DNA of 64,000 nucleotides, taken from assembly GCA_026168455.1 (NCBI GenBank), contig CM047428.1, positions 87,314,594 to 87,378,593 on the forward strand, written 5' to 3'. Made by a program: the position numbers and the translations under genes. The notes below the pieces were generated by a model. That model saw only the letters and a program-made list of their open reading frames with translations, was not told where the DNA came from and did no database searches. Positions 35,215-48,824 of this stretch are shown in pieces. Numbering within the stretch: the stretch's first letter is position 1; the number at the start of each line of letters is the position of its first letter. The stretch is from Theocolax elegans. Lineage: Eukaryota > Arthropoda > Insecta > Hymenoptera > Cerocephalidae.

Positions 35215-35408
35215 CAAGGTCGTAAAGTAGAACTTTTTCTGAAAAAGTTTACGGCCGAGGCGCGAACATTACTTTTCGAGAGAGTATCCATAAAGTTCTT
35301 AGCAATTTCAATACAATATTTTTTTTGTACACGTGTTCGTAAAGTCGCACTTTACGTCCGCCAAACAGTACGTAAAGTCGTACTTTATGGATACGCTATC
35401 GAAAACCT
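35215..35408. repeat. Cluster of CGTAAAGT hairpins
   Basis: The word CGTAAAGT or its complement occurs repeatedly in hairpin arrangement, e.g. 'cgtaaagtcgcactttacg' at 35338-35356 and 'cgtaaagtcgtactttatg' at 35371-35389. An outer pair, 'tttcgagagagtatccataaagt' (from 35274) and 'actttatggatacgctatcgaaa' (to 35404), encloses the region. Non-coding. Confidence 0.65.
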
Positions 35409-35419
35409 ATTTTTACACT

Positions 35420-36100
35420 GAGAAAAAAAAAATAGTAAATTGACACTACTGTCTAGTAATGAAATTACAGAGTGTCAAAATTAAAAAAATTACTATTTTT
35501 TGAAAAAATGAGTTTTTTTCTTTCTGATACATTGATTTTTTTTATTTTTGATCTAAGCAGACTTGTTATTAAATATACCTCAAAAAGAAAATCTACCATT
35601 TTTAACGTTTTATAATATTTATTTACTTTTATCACTTTATCACCTACATAATATTTATCGTATAATTAGAAAGTTAGACATTTTGTATTAAAGTAAATGG
35701 CAGAATTCATTATACAAACAAAATAATAATTTAAAAAAATAAATAATAGTTATTAATATTTTGTAATGGTGAGAAATATTCATATAGGTAATTCAATAAA
35801 ACAGAAAATGTAAGACAAATGTATGAAATGTAGTAAATATTAATAATAGTTTATAAATGTTACACGTTGTCTCAAATCTAGACAATATATATCGTTATTA
35901 AAAAAAAAACAAATTTTTATCAATTTTCAAAAAATTTTCATTTTCTGCTGGATATAAGGCGAAAAATTGAAAAACGTAAAAGGTAAATAGTAATAAAAGG
36001 TAACGAAAAACGTAACTAACATATTTTTACGAGAAACAAGTCTTCGAAATAACGAATAATAAATTAATTAAAAAATAAAATAGAAAATACCAATATTTTA
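35420..36100. other. AT-rich stretch upstream of Cdk9
   Basis: Very AT-rich, with no gene. It begins with 'acactgagaaaaaaa', a common MITE-like end word, but I could not find the opposite end. Confidence 0.4.
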
Positions 36101-36367
36101 ATTTGCTCCCATACGTAGACGTACTCTCTTTGCATCCGTTCCGCGTTTCGTCTTCCGGTGTCGGGACTCGGGACTCGGGACTCGGGGGTCGAGTGGGCCC
36201 TCATACGTTTCAACCACACTCTATCACCGGCGTTTAAACAAGTAAAGACTCGAGTCTCGGTGTGTATACCTTCTCTTCTCTCCTCTCCTCTCCTCTTCTT
36301 TCTTCTCTTTCTCCTCATCCAACTCTTTTCCTTCCATTCTCTCTCAAATACCCTCAAATTCTTCATA

Positions 36368-36399
<32 letters not shown>

Positions 36400-36460
36400 C
36401 ACTTGATTTTCTAAAAGGGTATACCGACGACTTTCATGTATACGCGCGCTCTTCTTCCTT
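36101..36460. promoter_or_regulatory. GC/pyrimidine-rich region upstream of Cdk9
   Basis: Raised GC about 600-900 bp upstream of the Cdk9 start, with three tandem TCGGGAC heptamers at 36162-36182, CTCCT-rich sequence and a (CT)n run at 36368-36395. Position and composition suit a promoter-proximal region for Cdk9, or for an unseen minus-strand gene. No core element can be assigned with confidence. Confidence 0.3.
36368..36395. repeat. (CT)n microsatellite
   Basis: Uninterrupted CT run upstream of Cdk9. Confidence 0.95.
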
Positions 36461-37019
36461 CCTGCTGTCTCTCATCATATATACAAAAAAAATATTTTTT
36501 CTCACCCCCTTCGACGAGTGCGTGTTGTGTTAAATCAATCGAAAAAAGTTAAACTATTTAAGGTACTTACTTACACACGTCGGTAACTCGTAGTCCGATA
36601 TCCTAACAAAAAATAAAATTTTAATCTTCCATACTTATACAACTTTATAAAAATTGACAAATTTCTCTCGATTAGATAAAATGTAGTTTATTGGCGTTGT
36701 ATGCTAGTACATATTGCCAATTTCTCTCGATTGTAAACACATTCTGCATCGCTCCATCTGCCCAACACCCGCGCTTCTTTTGTTACGTTAATACCTGCAG
36801 TCGGTAAGTTAGTTATCCTTTCGCCAACTGAGGTTTATTTAACGACTGCTGCTGCTGATCGAAGATGTTATGTATATATATATACATATTGTTTTTTCTG
36901 GTGAAAGTCGTGTGTGCGGAAGCAAAGTATATACAAAATATATACACACAAGCGATCGCAAAAATATTAGAATAACCGAGGATCTATTATATCCTTACCA
37001 CGTTACTGTCGACTATAAT

Positions 37020-38694
37020 ATGAATATAAAAGAAAAGGAAAAATACATCGAGGATTTTGATTTTCCGTTCTGTGACGAATCTTCAAAATATGAAAAAGTT
37101 GCTAAAATTGGTCAAGGTACCTTTGGGTCAGTATTACTTATCCTTGTGTTTTTGAGTAATTATCTAATCCAATCTTTTCGAAAAATCAATTTTTAATTAT
37201 TTCATTTTTCTTTTATTTCAGGGAGGTCTTCAAGGCACGAGACAAAACCAACAACAAGAGATTTGTCGCCATGAAAAAAGTTCTCATGGATAATGAGAAA
37301 GAAGGAGTATGTTTTTAACTATTCTCTACAAGTTGAGACTGTGTTACTATTAATATTTCTTTATCCTACATAATGTCCATATTCTTTTTTGTTTTACAGT
37401 TTCCAATAACAGCGCTACGTGAAATTAGGATATTACAATTACTAAAGAATGAAAACATTGTTAATTTAATAGAAATTTGTAGGACAAGAGGTATTTCTTT
37501 CGTTTAATTTTTCTAATCTCATTGTTGATTAACGAGTTTTATTGTATTTTTTGATTCTTTCAGCTACCCAGTACAATAAGTATCGATCAACTTTCTACCT
37601 TGTTTTTGACTTCTGCGAACATGATTTGGCCGGTTTATTGTCAAATGTCAATGTTAAATTTAGTTTAGGAGAAATCAAAAAAGTAATGCAGCAATTGTTG
37701 AATGGACTTTATTATATACACAGTAATAAGGTATACCAATATTTTACATTTGAAACTTACTTACAATCTGTATTATTTGATAAATATTATTCTTTTTTAT
37801 CTATTATGTAAATGTACATAATATAATATTATAACAAATAAATTTTTAGATACTACACAGAGATATGAAGGCTGCAAATGTTTTAATAACAAAGAACGGT
37901 ATTCTGAAACTAGCAGATTTTGGTCTTGCACGAGCGTTCAGTGCAAATAAAAATGGTCAAGCAAATCGTTACACAAATCGAGTGGTAACATTGTGGTACA
38001 GGCCACCAGAATTACTTTTAGGTGACAGGAATTATGGTCCTCCAGTAGATTTATGGGGTGCTGGTTGCATTATGGCGGAAATGTGGACAAGGTATGTATA
38101 GGTTCCACCATTAACACATTTAATATTGATACCGAAAACAATATTTAATGTGAATATAAATTATAGATCACCGATTATGCAAGGCAATACAGAACAGCAA
38201 CAACTTACATTAATATCTCAACTGTGTGGTTCTATTACATCGGATGTATGGCCTGGTGTTGAAGCATTAGAATTATTCAACAAAATGGAGCTGATACAGA
38301 AACAAAAGCGAAAAGTAAAGTTCATTGACATTCAAATTTGATTTTGGAAATCTGTACTAAATTATATATATATTTTTTATCATAGGTGAAAGATAGACTG
38401 AGACCTTACGTAAAAGATCCATATGCATGTGATTTACTCGACAAACTATTAATTTTGGATCCAAGTAAAAGGTTCGATTCGGATTCGGCGTTAAATCATG
38501 ACTTTTTCTGGACAGATCCTATGCCCTGTGATTTAAGTAAAATGTTGGCACAACATACGCAAAGTATGTTTGAATATTTAGCTCCACCAAGAAGACCTGG
38601 TCACATGCGACATCCTCATCATCCAGTACCAAGTGGTCAAGCAAGACCAAGTTCAAATGTGACGGATACGAGTTATCAAGATCGTGTATTCTAG
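37020..38694 (+). CDS. Cdk9: Cyclin-dependent kinase 9 (P-TEFb catalytic subunit), seven exons
   Basis: CDK9 pairs with cyclin T and phosphorylates the RNA polymerase II C-terminal domain and pausing factors, releasing paused polymerase in the nucleus. Exons: 37020-37126, 37222-37306, 37400-37490, 37564-37730, 37850-38091, 38167-38314, 38386-38694. All introns are GT-AG and short (71-119 bp). The joined frame is 1149 nt, 382 residues, near human (372) and fly (404) lengths. Visible motifs: glycine loop GQGTFGEVF (31-39), ATP lysine in VAMKK (K54), PITALRE helix (66-72, the family signature), catalytic HRD (D155), DFG (D173) and T-loop NRYTNRVV with the activating threonine at 192. The end, DRVF, matches the human ERVF. 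I chose ATG 37020 because [19 protein letters not shown] aligns with the insect N-terminus; the frame is open further upstream but not conserved. No broken residues. Confidence 0.97.
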
Positions 38695-38823
38695 CACAAT
38701 TGTTCAAATGTACAAAGAACCATTACCGTATTCAAAAACTTTTATCGAAACAGAATAAGACGAAAACTATCTTGATTTTATAAGTACATAGAATGTTAAA
38801 AAATTTATTGTTTTTATAAAGTT

Positions 38824-38829
38824 AATAAA
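38824..38829 (+). terminator. Polyadenylation signal AATAAA of Cdk9
   Basis: Canonical AATAAA about 130 bp after the Cdk9 stop, followed by A-rich and T-rich sequence. It ends about 10 bp before the start of the large inverted-copy region. Confidence 0.6.
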
Positions 38830-38839
38830 AAAAGGAAGA

Positions 38840-41800
38840 TATACTTTTTATAATTAGGAAGCTCCTAGGTTAATTAATCATTAAAAAAACATTAAACTTC
38901 ATTTAATAGATAAATAAGTATTTTACATCATCACATGAAACACAAAGCAAAATTAAAATAAATAATAAAGTTGATATTTAAACTACGTTTATATACATAT
39001 ATTGTATAATGCATTTTGTATTTAACAAATTGTTAAGAAAAATTCGATTTTTCTGCATCGATATCTACACTTGTTTGTAAAAAGTCAATAGATAGCGTAC
39101 TAACATCTGTACTTCTTTTACATAACGTACGAGTCGTAATATATCTCTATACATTTTTTTAATCAACATACGAAACTAAAAATTGAAATTATAAATATAA
39201 TATCAACGATTGTTAATACAATGTAAATATAATGTAAGCGTATTGATAAACGTTACTGTATACAATTTATTTATAGCAAATTAAGGCAAATTGTTACGAC
39301 GACTATACAATAAGGTAATATTCCACAAAAAAAATCAGATATATACACATTACGAAAATTTCATTGAACTAGTTTTTGTCATGATATTATTTATTACACG
39401 TAAAACTGTGTATACATATTTTAATTTTACCAATCTTTTGTACAATGTATGAGACATTAATGGAAAAAGAAAATAGTAATCCTGCACGACACAGGTTGAT
39501 AATTTTTTACGACGATTATAGACTAAAGAAACCAAAAAATAAAAGAAGAAAAAACCGATACACTGTGTAAAATGTGCATTTCTCGGGCGTACTTTCGAAG
39601 ATAAGTGAAAAATGTGTATGAATGCGAGGAAAGACACAGTTGGGATATTTGTTTTCGCACGATTATCAGTCGAAGAGGTCAAGCTTGAGATAAGTCGAAT
39701 AGAGAGCGGAACCCCTGCAGATCGAGTTGAGCTACATATATAAATATAAAATAACGCTCTTGCGAAATCGAGAATTTTCGGTGTGAGAATGTATTTTCGA
39801 GCGTGCTATCCTAGAAAGTTCAGTTACATAAAAATGTTGATCAATCGAACGACTATTTATTTAAAAAAAAAAGGAAGAAGAAGAAATACACCGTATAGCT
39901 TTAACTTATTTTTTCTTTTTATTCACTTTCGGGATAAATGAGCGCATATACCTATCCTGTTGTTTTAAAACCAAATCCACGACGCAAAGGATAATTTATT
40001 TAATTTCACGTACTAGCATTTCCTTTACATTAATTATTTATTTTATTGTACTATTCGCTGGTTATTTTATTACGTGTGTACATATATACACAATTCAAAA
40101 CAAATGTTTAAATTTCTTTTTTTTAACTTAAAAGTAATTTTAAATTACTATATAGTTTTAATTTTTAGCAGCTTATAAAAAATAGCGTATAATTTATTGT
40201 AAGATGACGAATTCCGCTTATTTAATAAAGATATATATATATATAAGCACGAAAAAAGAAAAATCATTGTTTATTTTCATTCGAGTCGAGTGTAAGAATA
40301 ATCGAAGAGTGACCAACAAATTAAAATGTATGATTATATTAATTGATTGATTGAATGTTACTCTTTTTTTAATAAGTAATAAGATTATTTCTTTGTAAGA
40401 ATGTTATAGAAGGGAACATAAATTTTTGTATCCTATAAATTTACACTTATACATGTAGAAATATATTCTATTATAAATTACTATATCGTTTGATGATCAA
40501 ATTATCAGAGTTCAAAAAGGTGCTACATTATGTATTAAAACAATTAAAACTTAATAATTTTTGTTATAATTATTGTCAATTTTATTATAAAGTATATGCT
40601 AATTTCATTTATTCTGACAGTTTGTATCTTCGTTATTAAACAATGCAGCACCGACCCTACCCTTTTTCCACAAATTCTGGTAATTAATAATAATAATGCG
40701 ACGATGGATATTTTATCAATGCCTGCCATGCATTTTTTCCCTTTTTTACAATTTAAAATCTCGTGCGGTTGAAAACCTCGCAGCAATTAATATTTATCAG
40801 TGTACATAGTTAACATATTAAAAGCAATGAACATTGAAATAAATAACAATAAAAAACAAATTTCTCAAAAAGGAGTTGATCGAAATTTGAAATTATATGA
40901 ATAAAAAAAAATAAATTCTAGGTTTCATGCAACTTTATTATGCAATATAATAATATGGTTGGAATAATACTTTAAAAAATTTAAATATTTGAATTTCGCT
41001 TTGTCGTCAGTGAAGAGATGATTTGATGTTTTATATACTATTTATAAATTCGGATTTTTAAAGCAACTTCTACAAAGTACATAGGTAACTCAATTTCAAA
41101 TTTTAGTCAAATATCTTTTGACAATTTCGTTATAACTCCATTTAATTTTTATTTGACTATTTATAGTCAAGCGACCCGAATTTTTAATAAATTTTCACCT
41201 GGTTTATTTCAGAAATTATCAGTCTGAAAGAAAATGTTACTATCTATATATTTTGACTTTTAGAAATGTGCAAAAATATTGAAAATGCTTGTTTTTCTAA
41301 ATCCTTTCCATTTAGAGTTTAAGTAGAATTTTTGAATAAACATATTAATCTACGTTTTTTTATCAAAAGACTCAAAAATTGTATGAAAATCATTCTTTTT
41401 TCTCTTGACAACTATCGACTTTAATCAAAATAACCCAAGAACTAATAAATGTTCTAAATTAACTTGAAATTGTTTATAAAATTTTTTGATTTTTGGAGTT
41501 TTGAATTTAAAATTTAAAATTTTTATTTTTCAAAATATTTATAAAATATTTCAAAAATTTGCAGTGAGTATCTGATTAGTTCTAACACTTTTATATTGTT
41601 AAAAGTTTTTACTACATTTGTTTATATTCAATAATACAAAATTATCAAAGTTTACTTGATGAATGTTTGAACATTTTCGTTTAAATTTGGTGAGTGCGAA
41701 TGATACCAAAATAAACCTCGTATACATCGCACAAACGACATAAGATAAACAAGTTGAATACAGATTATTATAATTATTTTGAAGACGTGGGTTAATAAAT

Positions 41801-42390
41801 TGCATAATACACGTCCTTCGTGTGTGTAAAAATATGTTTAAGGGTATATTTCCTCGGAATGAATTATACTAAATACGAAATATCTAAATAAACTTTAAAA
41901 CAATAACTTTTTCCTTCTTTTTTCCAAACGATCTATATGTAAAAAGAAAATACAAAGGAAATCTGTATATACATAAGTATATCAAACAGTGCGAGAAAAC
42001 CAAAGGAAAAGAAAAGGGTGGAGAATAAGGAATACTCGAGATAGCGGTATAAATGAATTAAAAGGTGTATATATATATATGTATAACAGAATGCGTAATA
42101 AAATCTCGAAAGTCTAGTTCGCTGTGGTTGCATATATATATGTGTATATAGGGGTATAATATAAGAAACCAGAGAGCTCGAGAGCGATAAGGGTGTAAAG
42201 GATATTCTTTCCGCGGGTATGCATAAATATTCATAGGGGCTGGATGGGAGAGAGGTGTCCCTTAATCCCAATGTATCCCTTTAAATTCGTGAAAATTCCT
42301 GGTTAATTAGTCTCTTAACACTTGGCCTCCCGCGATATCGCTCGAGTTTATATTTTACTTGGATGAGAAATGTGCGAACACCGAGATTTT
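38840..42390 (+). repeat. Segment A, forward copy 1
   Basis: Starts 'tatactttttataattagg'. It is repeated inverted at 42382-45402, forward at 45408-48824, and inverted from 61924 to the window end. It is AT-rich and non-coding by eye; overlapping frames are short and biased. It contains the only copy of 'acgccactggg'-free unique sequence just before the turn, i.e. 42109-42381, that the first inverted copy skips. Confidence 0.9.
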
Positions 42391-45300
42391 TATTACGCAT
42401 TCTGTGTTATAACTATATATATACAACCTTTTAATTCATTATTACCGCTATCTCGATATTCTTATTCTCCACCCTTTCTTTTCCTTTTGGTTTCTCGCGC
42501 ACGTTTGATATACTTATGTATATACAGATTTCCTTTGTATTTTCTTTTTTACAATATAGACGTTTGGAAAAAAGAAGGAACAAGTTTATTGTTTTAAAGT
42601 TTATTTAGATATTCGTATTTAGTATAATTCATTCCGGGAATATACCCTTAAACATATTTTTACACACACGAAGGACGTGTATTATGCAATTTATTAACCC
42701 GTCTTCAAAATAATATAATAATCTGTATTCAACTTGTTTTACTTATGTCGTTTGTGCGAGTATACGAGGTTTTATTTTGGTATCATTCGCACCACCAAAT
42801 TTAAAACGAAATGTTCAAACATCATCAAGTAACTTTATAATTTTGTATTATTGAATATAAAACATGTAGTAAAACTTTTAACAATATAAAGTGTTAGAAC
42901 TAATCAGATACTCACTGCAAATTTTTGAAATATTTTATAAATATTTTGAAAATAAAATTTTAAATTTTAATTCAAACCTCCAAATCAAAAAATTTTATAA
43001 CAATTTCAAGTTAATTTAGAACATTTATTAGTTCTTGGGTTATTTTGATTCAAGTCGATAGTTGTCAAGAGAAAAAAGATGATTTCATACAATTTTTGAG
43101 TCTTTTGATAAAAAAACGTAGATTAATATTTTTATTCAAATTCTACTTAAACTCATGGAAAGGTTTATAAACAAGCATTTTCAATTTTTTGCACATTTCT
43201 AAAAGTCAAAAATTAGATAGTAACATTTTCTTTCAGACTGATAATTTCTGAAATAAACCAGGTGAAAATTTATTAAAATTCGGGTCGCTTGACTATAAAT
43301 AGTCAAATAAAAATTAAATGGAGTTATAAACCGAAATTGTCAAAAGATATTTGACAAAAATTTGAAATTGAGTTACCTATGTACTTTGTAAAGTTGCTTT
43401 AAAATCCGAATTTATAAATAAGTATATAAAACATCAAATCATCTCTTCACTGACGACAAAGCGAAATTCAATATTTAAATTTTTAAAGTATTATTCCAAC
43501 CATATTATATATTGCATATAAATTGCATGAAACCTAGAATTATTTTTTTTATTCATAAATTTCAAATTTCGATCAACTCCTTTTTGAGAAATTTGTTTTT
43601 TATTGTTATTATTTCATGTTCATTGCTTTTAATATGTTAACTATGTACACTGATAAATAAATTGCTGCATTTTAATAACGAAGATACAACTGTCAGAATA
43701 AATGAAATTAGCAATACTTTAATATAAATTGACAATAATTATAACAAAATTATTAAGTTTTTAATTGTTTTAATACATAATGTAGCACCTTTTTGAACTC
43801 TGTAATTTGAAATCATCAAACGATATAGTAATTTATATGAGAATATATTTCTACCTGTTATAAGTAAATTTATAGGATCAAAATTTATGTTCCCTACTAC
43901 ATTCTTACAAAGAATATCTATTACTTATTAAAAAAGACAACATTTAATCGATCAATTAATATAATCATACATTTTAATTTGTTTCACTCTTCGATTATTC
44001 TTACACCTCGACTCGAATGAAATAAACATGATTTTTCTTTTTTCGTGCTTATAGATATTATATCTTTATTAAATAAGCGGAATTCGTCATCTTACAATAA
44101 TTATACGCTATTTTTATAAGCTGCTAAAAATTAAACTATATAGTAATTTAAAATTACTTTTAAGTTAAAAAAAAGAAATTTAAACATTGTTTTGAATTGT
44201 GTATATATGTACACAGTAATAAAATAACCAGCGAATAGTACAATAAAAATAATTAATGTAAAGGAAATGCTAGTACGTTGAAATTAAATAAATTATCCTT
44301 GCGTCGTGGATTTGGTTTTAAAACACGGATAGTATATGCGCTCATTTATCCCGAAAGTGAATAAAAAGAAAAAATAATTAAAGCTATACGGTGTCTTTCT
44401 TCTCTTTCCTTTTTTTTTAAATAAATAGTCGTTCGATTGATCAACCTTTTTATGTAACTGAACTTTCTAGATAGCACGCTCGAATACATTCTCACACCGA
44501 AAATTCTCGATTTCGCAGAGCGTTATTTTATATTTATATATGTACTCAACTCTCGATCTGCAGGGTTCCGCGCTCTATTCGACTTATCTCAAGCTTAACG
44601 CTCTTCGACTGATAATCGTGCGAAAACAAATATCCCAACTGTGTCTTCCTCTCGCATTCTACACATTTTCACTTATCTTCGAAGTACGCCCGAGAAATGC
44701 CTTTTACACAGTGTATCGTTTTTTCTTCTTTATTTTTTGTTTCTTTAGTCTATAATCGTCGTAAAAAATTATCAACCTGTGTCGTGCAGGATTACTATTT
44801 TCTTTTTCCATTAATGGTCTCATACATTGTACAAAATTTGGTAAAATTAAAATATGTATACACAGTTTTACGTGTATAAATATACATGACAAAAACTAGT
44901 TCAATGAAATTTTCGTAATGTGTATATCATTTTTTTTGTGGAATATTACCTTATTGTATAGTCGTCGTAACAATTTGCCTTAATTTGCTATAATAAATTT
45001 ATACAGTAACGTTTTTCAATACGCTTACATTATATTTACATTGTATTAACAATCGTTGATATTATATTTATATTTCAATTTTTAGTTTCGTATGTTGATT
45101 AAAAAAATGTATAGAGATATATTACGACTCGTACGTTATGTAAAAGAAGTACAGATGTTAGTACGCTATCTATTGACTTTTACAAACAAGTGTAATATCG
45201 ATGCAGAAAATCGAATTTTCTTAACATTTGTTAAATACAAAATGCATTATACAATATATGTATATAAACGTAGTTTTAAATATCAACTTTTTAGTTATTT

Positions 45301-45402
45301 TTAATTTTGCTTTGTGTTTCATGTGATGATGTAAAATACTTATTTACTATTAAATGAGTTAATGTTTTTTTAATGATTAATAACCTAGGAGCTTCCTAAT
45401 TA
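42382..45402 (-). repeat. Segment A, inverted copy
   Basis: Reverse complement of 38850-42108. The turn from forward to inverted happens in the shared word CGAGATTTT (42382-42390). Within it, indels relative to copy 1 are frequent and substitutions fewer. The inverted run ends 'gagcttcctaatta'. Confidence 0.9.
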
Positions 45403-45407
45403 AACAG

Positions 45408-48400
45408 TATACTTTTTATAATTAGGAAGCTCCTAGGTTAATTAATCATTAAAAAAACATTAAACTTCATTTAATAGATAAATAAGTATTTTACATCATC
45501 ACATGAAACACAAAGCAAAATTAAAATAATAATAAAGTTGATATTTAAACTACGTTTATATACATATATTATAATGCATTTTGTATTTAACAATTGTTAA
45601 GAAAATTCGATTTTTCTGCATCGATATCTACACTTGTTTGTAAAAAGTCAATAGATAGCGTACTAACATCTGTACTTCTTTTACATAACGTACGAGTCGT
45701 AATATATCTCTATACATTTTTTAATCAACATACGAAACTAAAAATTGAAATTATAAATATAATATCAACGATTGTTAATACAATGTAAATATAATGTAAG
45801 CGTATTGATAAACGTTACTGTATACAATTTATTTATAGCAAATTAAGGCAAATTGTTACGACGACTATACAATAAGGTAATATTCCACAAAAACAATATA
45901 TACACATTACGAAAATTTCATTGAACTAGTTTTTGTCATGATATTATTTATTACACGTAAAACTGTGTATACATATTTTAATTTTACCAATCTTTTGTAC
46001 AATGTATGAGACATTAATGGAAAAAGAAAATAGTAATCCTGCACGACACAGGTTGATAATTTTTTACGACGATTATAGACTAAAGAAACCAAAAAAAATA
46101 AAAGAAGAAAAACCGATTACACTGTGTAAATGTGCATTTCTCGGCGCGTACTTTCGAAGATAAGTGACAAATGTGTATGAATGCGAGGAAAGAACAGTTG
46201 GGATATTTGTTTTCGCACGATTATCAGTCGAAGAGGTCAAGCTTGAGATAAGTCGAATAGAGAGCGGAACCCCTGCAGATCGAGTTGAGCTACATATATA
46301 AATATAAATAACGCTCTTGCGAAATCGAGAATTTTCGGTGTGAGAATGTATTTTCGAGCGTGCTATCCTAGAAAGTTCAGTTACATAAACATGTGATCAA
46401 TCGAACGACTATTTATTTAAAAAAAAGGAAGAAGAAGAAATACACCGTATAGCTTTAACTTATTTTTTCTTTTTATTCACTTTCGGGATAAATGAGCGCA
46501 ATACCTATCCTGTTGTTTTAAAACCATAATCCACGACGCAAAGGATAATTTATTTAATTTCACGTACTAGCATTTCCTTTACATTACTTATTTATTTTAT
46601 TGTACTATTCGCTGGTTATTTTTATTACGTGTGTACATATATAACACAATTCAAAACAAATGTTTAAAATTTCTTTTTTTTTAACTTTAAAAGTAATTTT
46701 AAATTACTATATAGTTTTAATTTTTAGCCGCTTATAAAACAATAGCGTATACTTTATTGTAAGATGACGAATTCCGCTTATTAATAAAGATATATATATA
46801 TAAGCACGGAAAAAAGAAAAATCATTGTTTATTTTCATTCGAGTCGAGTGTAAGAATAATCGAAGAGTGACCAACAAATTAAAATGTATGATTATATTAA
46901 TTGATTGATTGAATGTTGCTCTTTTTTTTTTACAAAAATAAGTAATAAGATTATTTAGCTTTGTAAGCAATGTTATCGTAGGGAACCATACACTTTTTGT
47001 ATCCTATAATTTACGACCTTATACATGTAGAAATATCTTCTCTATTATAAATTTACTATCTCGTTTGATGATAAAATTATCAGAGTTTCAAAAAGGTGCT
47101 ACATTTATGTATTAAAACAATTAAAACTTTAACTTTTTGTGTATAATTATTGTCAATTTTATTATAAAGTCTATGCTAATTTCATTTATTCGACAGTTGT
47201 ATCTTTCGTTATTAAACAATGCAGCAATTCATATTTATTCAGTGTACATAGTTAACATATTAAAAGCAATGAAATTGAAATAAATAACAATAAAAACAAA
47301 TTCTCAAAAAGGAGTTGATCGAAATTTGAAATTATATGAATAAAAAAAAATAAATTCTAGGTTTCATGCAACTTTATTATGCAATATATAATATGGTTGG
47401 AATTAATACTTTAAAAAATTTAAATATTGAATTTCGCTTTGTCGTCAGTGAAGAGATGATTTGATGTTTTATATACTATTTATAAATTCGGATTTTTAAA
47501 GCAACTTCTACAAAGTACATAGGTAACTCAATTTCAAATTTTGGTCAAATATCTTTTGACAATTTCGTTATAACTCCATTTAATTTTTATTTGACTATTT
47601 ATAGTCAAGCGACCCGAATTTTTAATAAATTTTCACCTGGTTTATTTCAGAAATTATCAGTCTGAAAGAAAATGTTACTATCTATATATTTTGACTTTTA
47701 GAAATGTGCAAAAATATTGAAAATGCTTGTTTTTCTAAATCCTTTCCATTTAGAGTTTAAGTAGAATTTTTGAATAAACATATTAATCTACGTTTTTTTA
47801 TCAAAAGACTCAAAAATTGTATGAAAATCATTCTTTTTCTCTTGACAACTATCGACTTTAATCAAAATAACCCAAGAACTAATAAATGTTCTAAATTAAC
47901 TTGAAATTGTTTATAAAATTTTTTGATTTTTGGAGTTTTGAATTTAAAATTTAAAATTTTTATTTTTTCAAAATATTTATAAAATATTTCAAAAATTTGC
48001 AGTGAGTATCTGATTAGTTCTAAAACTTTTATATTGTTAAAAGTTTTTACTACATTTGTTTATATTCAATAATACAAAATTATCAAGTTTACTGATGAAT
48101 GTTTGAACACTTTTCGTTTAAATTTGGTGAGTGCGAATGATACCAAAATAAACCTCGTATACATCGCACAAACGACATAAGATAAACAAGTTGAATAACA
48201 GATTATTATAATTATTTTGAAGACGTGGGTTAATAAATTGCATAAATACACGTCCTTCGTGTGTGTAAAAATATGTTTAAGGGTATATTTCCTCGGAATG
48301 AATTATACTAAATACGAAATATCTAAATAAACTTTAAAACAATAACTTTTTCCTTCTTTTTTTCCAAACGATTCATATGTAAAAAGAAAATACAAAGGAA

Positions 48401-48824
48401 ATCTGTATATACATAAGTATATCAAACAGTGCGAGAAAACCAAAAGGAAAAGAAAAGGGTGGAGAATAAGGAATACTCGAGATAGCGGTATAAATGAATT
48501 AAAAGGTGTATAATATATATGTATACAGAATGCGTAATAAAATCTCGAAAGTCTAGTTCGCTGTGGTTGCATATATATATGTGTATATAGGGTATAATAT
48601 AAGAAACCAGAGAGCTCGAGAGCGATAAGGGTGTAAAGGATATTCTTTCGCGGGTATGCATAAATATTCATAGGGGCTGGATGGGAGAGAGGTGTCCCTT
48701 AATCCCAATGTATCCCTTTAAATTCGTGAAATTCCTGGTTAATTAGTCTCTTAACACTTGGCCTCCCGCGATATCGCTCGAGTTATATTTACTTGGATGA
48801 GAAATGTGCGAACACCGAGATTTT
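45408..48824 (+). repeat. Segment A, forward copy 2
   Basis: Starts with the same 'tatactttttataattagg' as copy 1, only 5 bp after the inverted copy ends. In its first 200 bp it differs from copy 1 by small deletions ('aaataaataat' to 'aaataataat', 'attgtataatg' to 'attataatg', 'gaaaaattcg' to 'gaaaattcg'). It continues without a break into segment B. Confidence 0.9.

Noticed and set aside
36870..37019. N-terminal extension of Cdk9 by 50 codons
   Set aside because: The frame is open, but the residues are unlike any CDK9 N-terminus I know and are rich in Tyr/Ile from TA-rich DNA. The conserved protein starts at 37020.
41933..42271. Frames repeated in all copies of segment A (also 48303-48671 and 62042-62424)
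   Set aside because: Repetition is due to the inverted copies themselves. Indels between copies break the frames, and the composition is that of AT-rich non-coding DNA.
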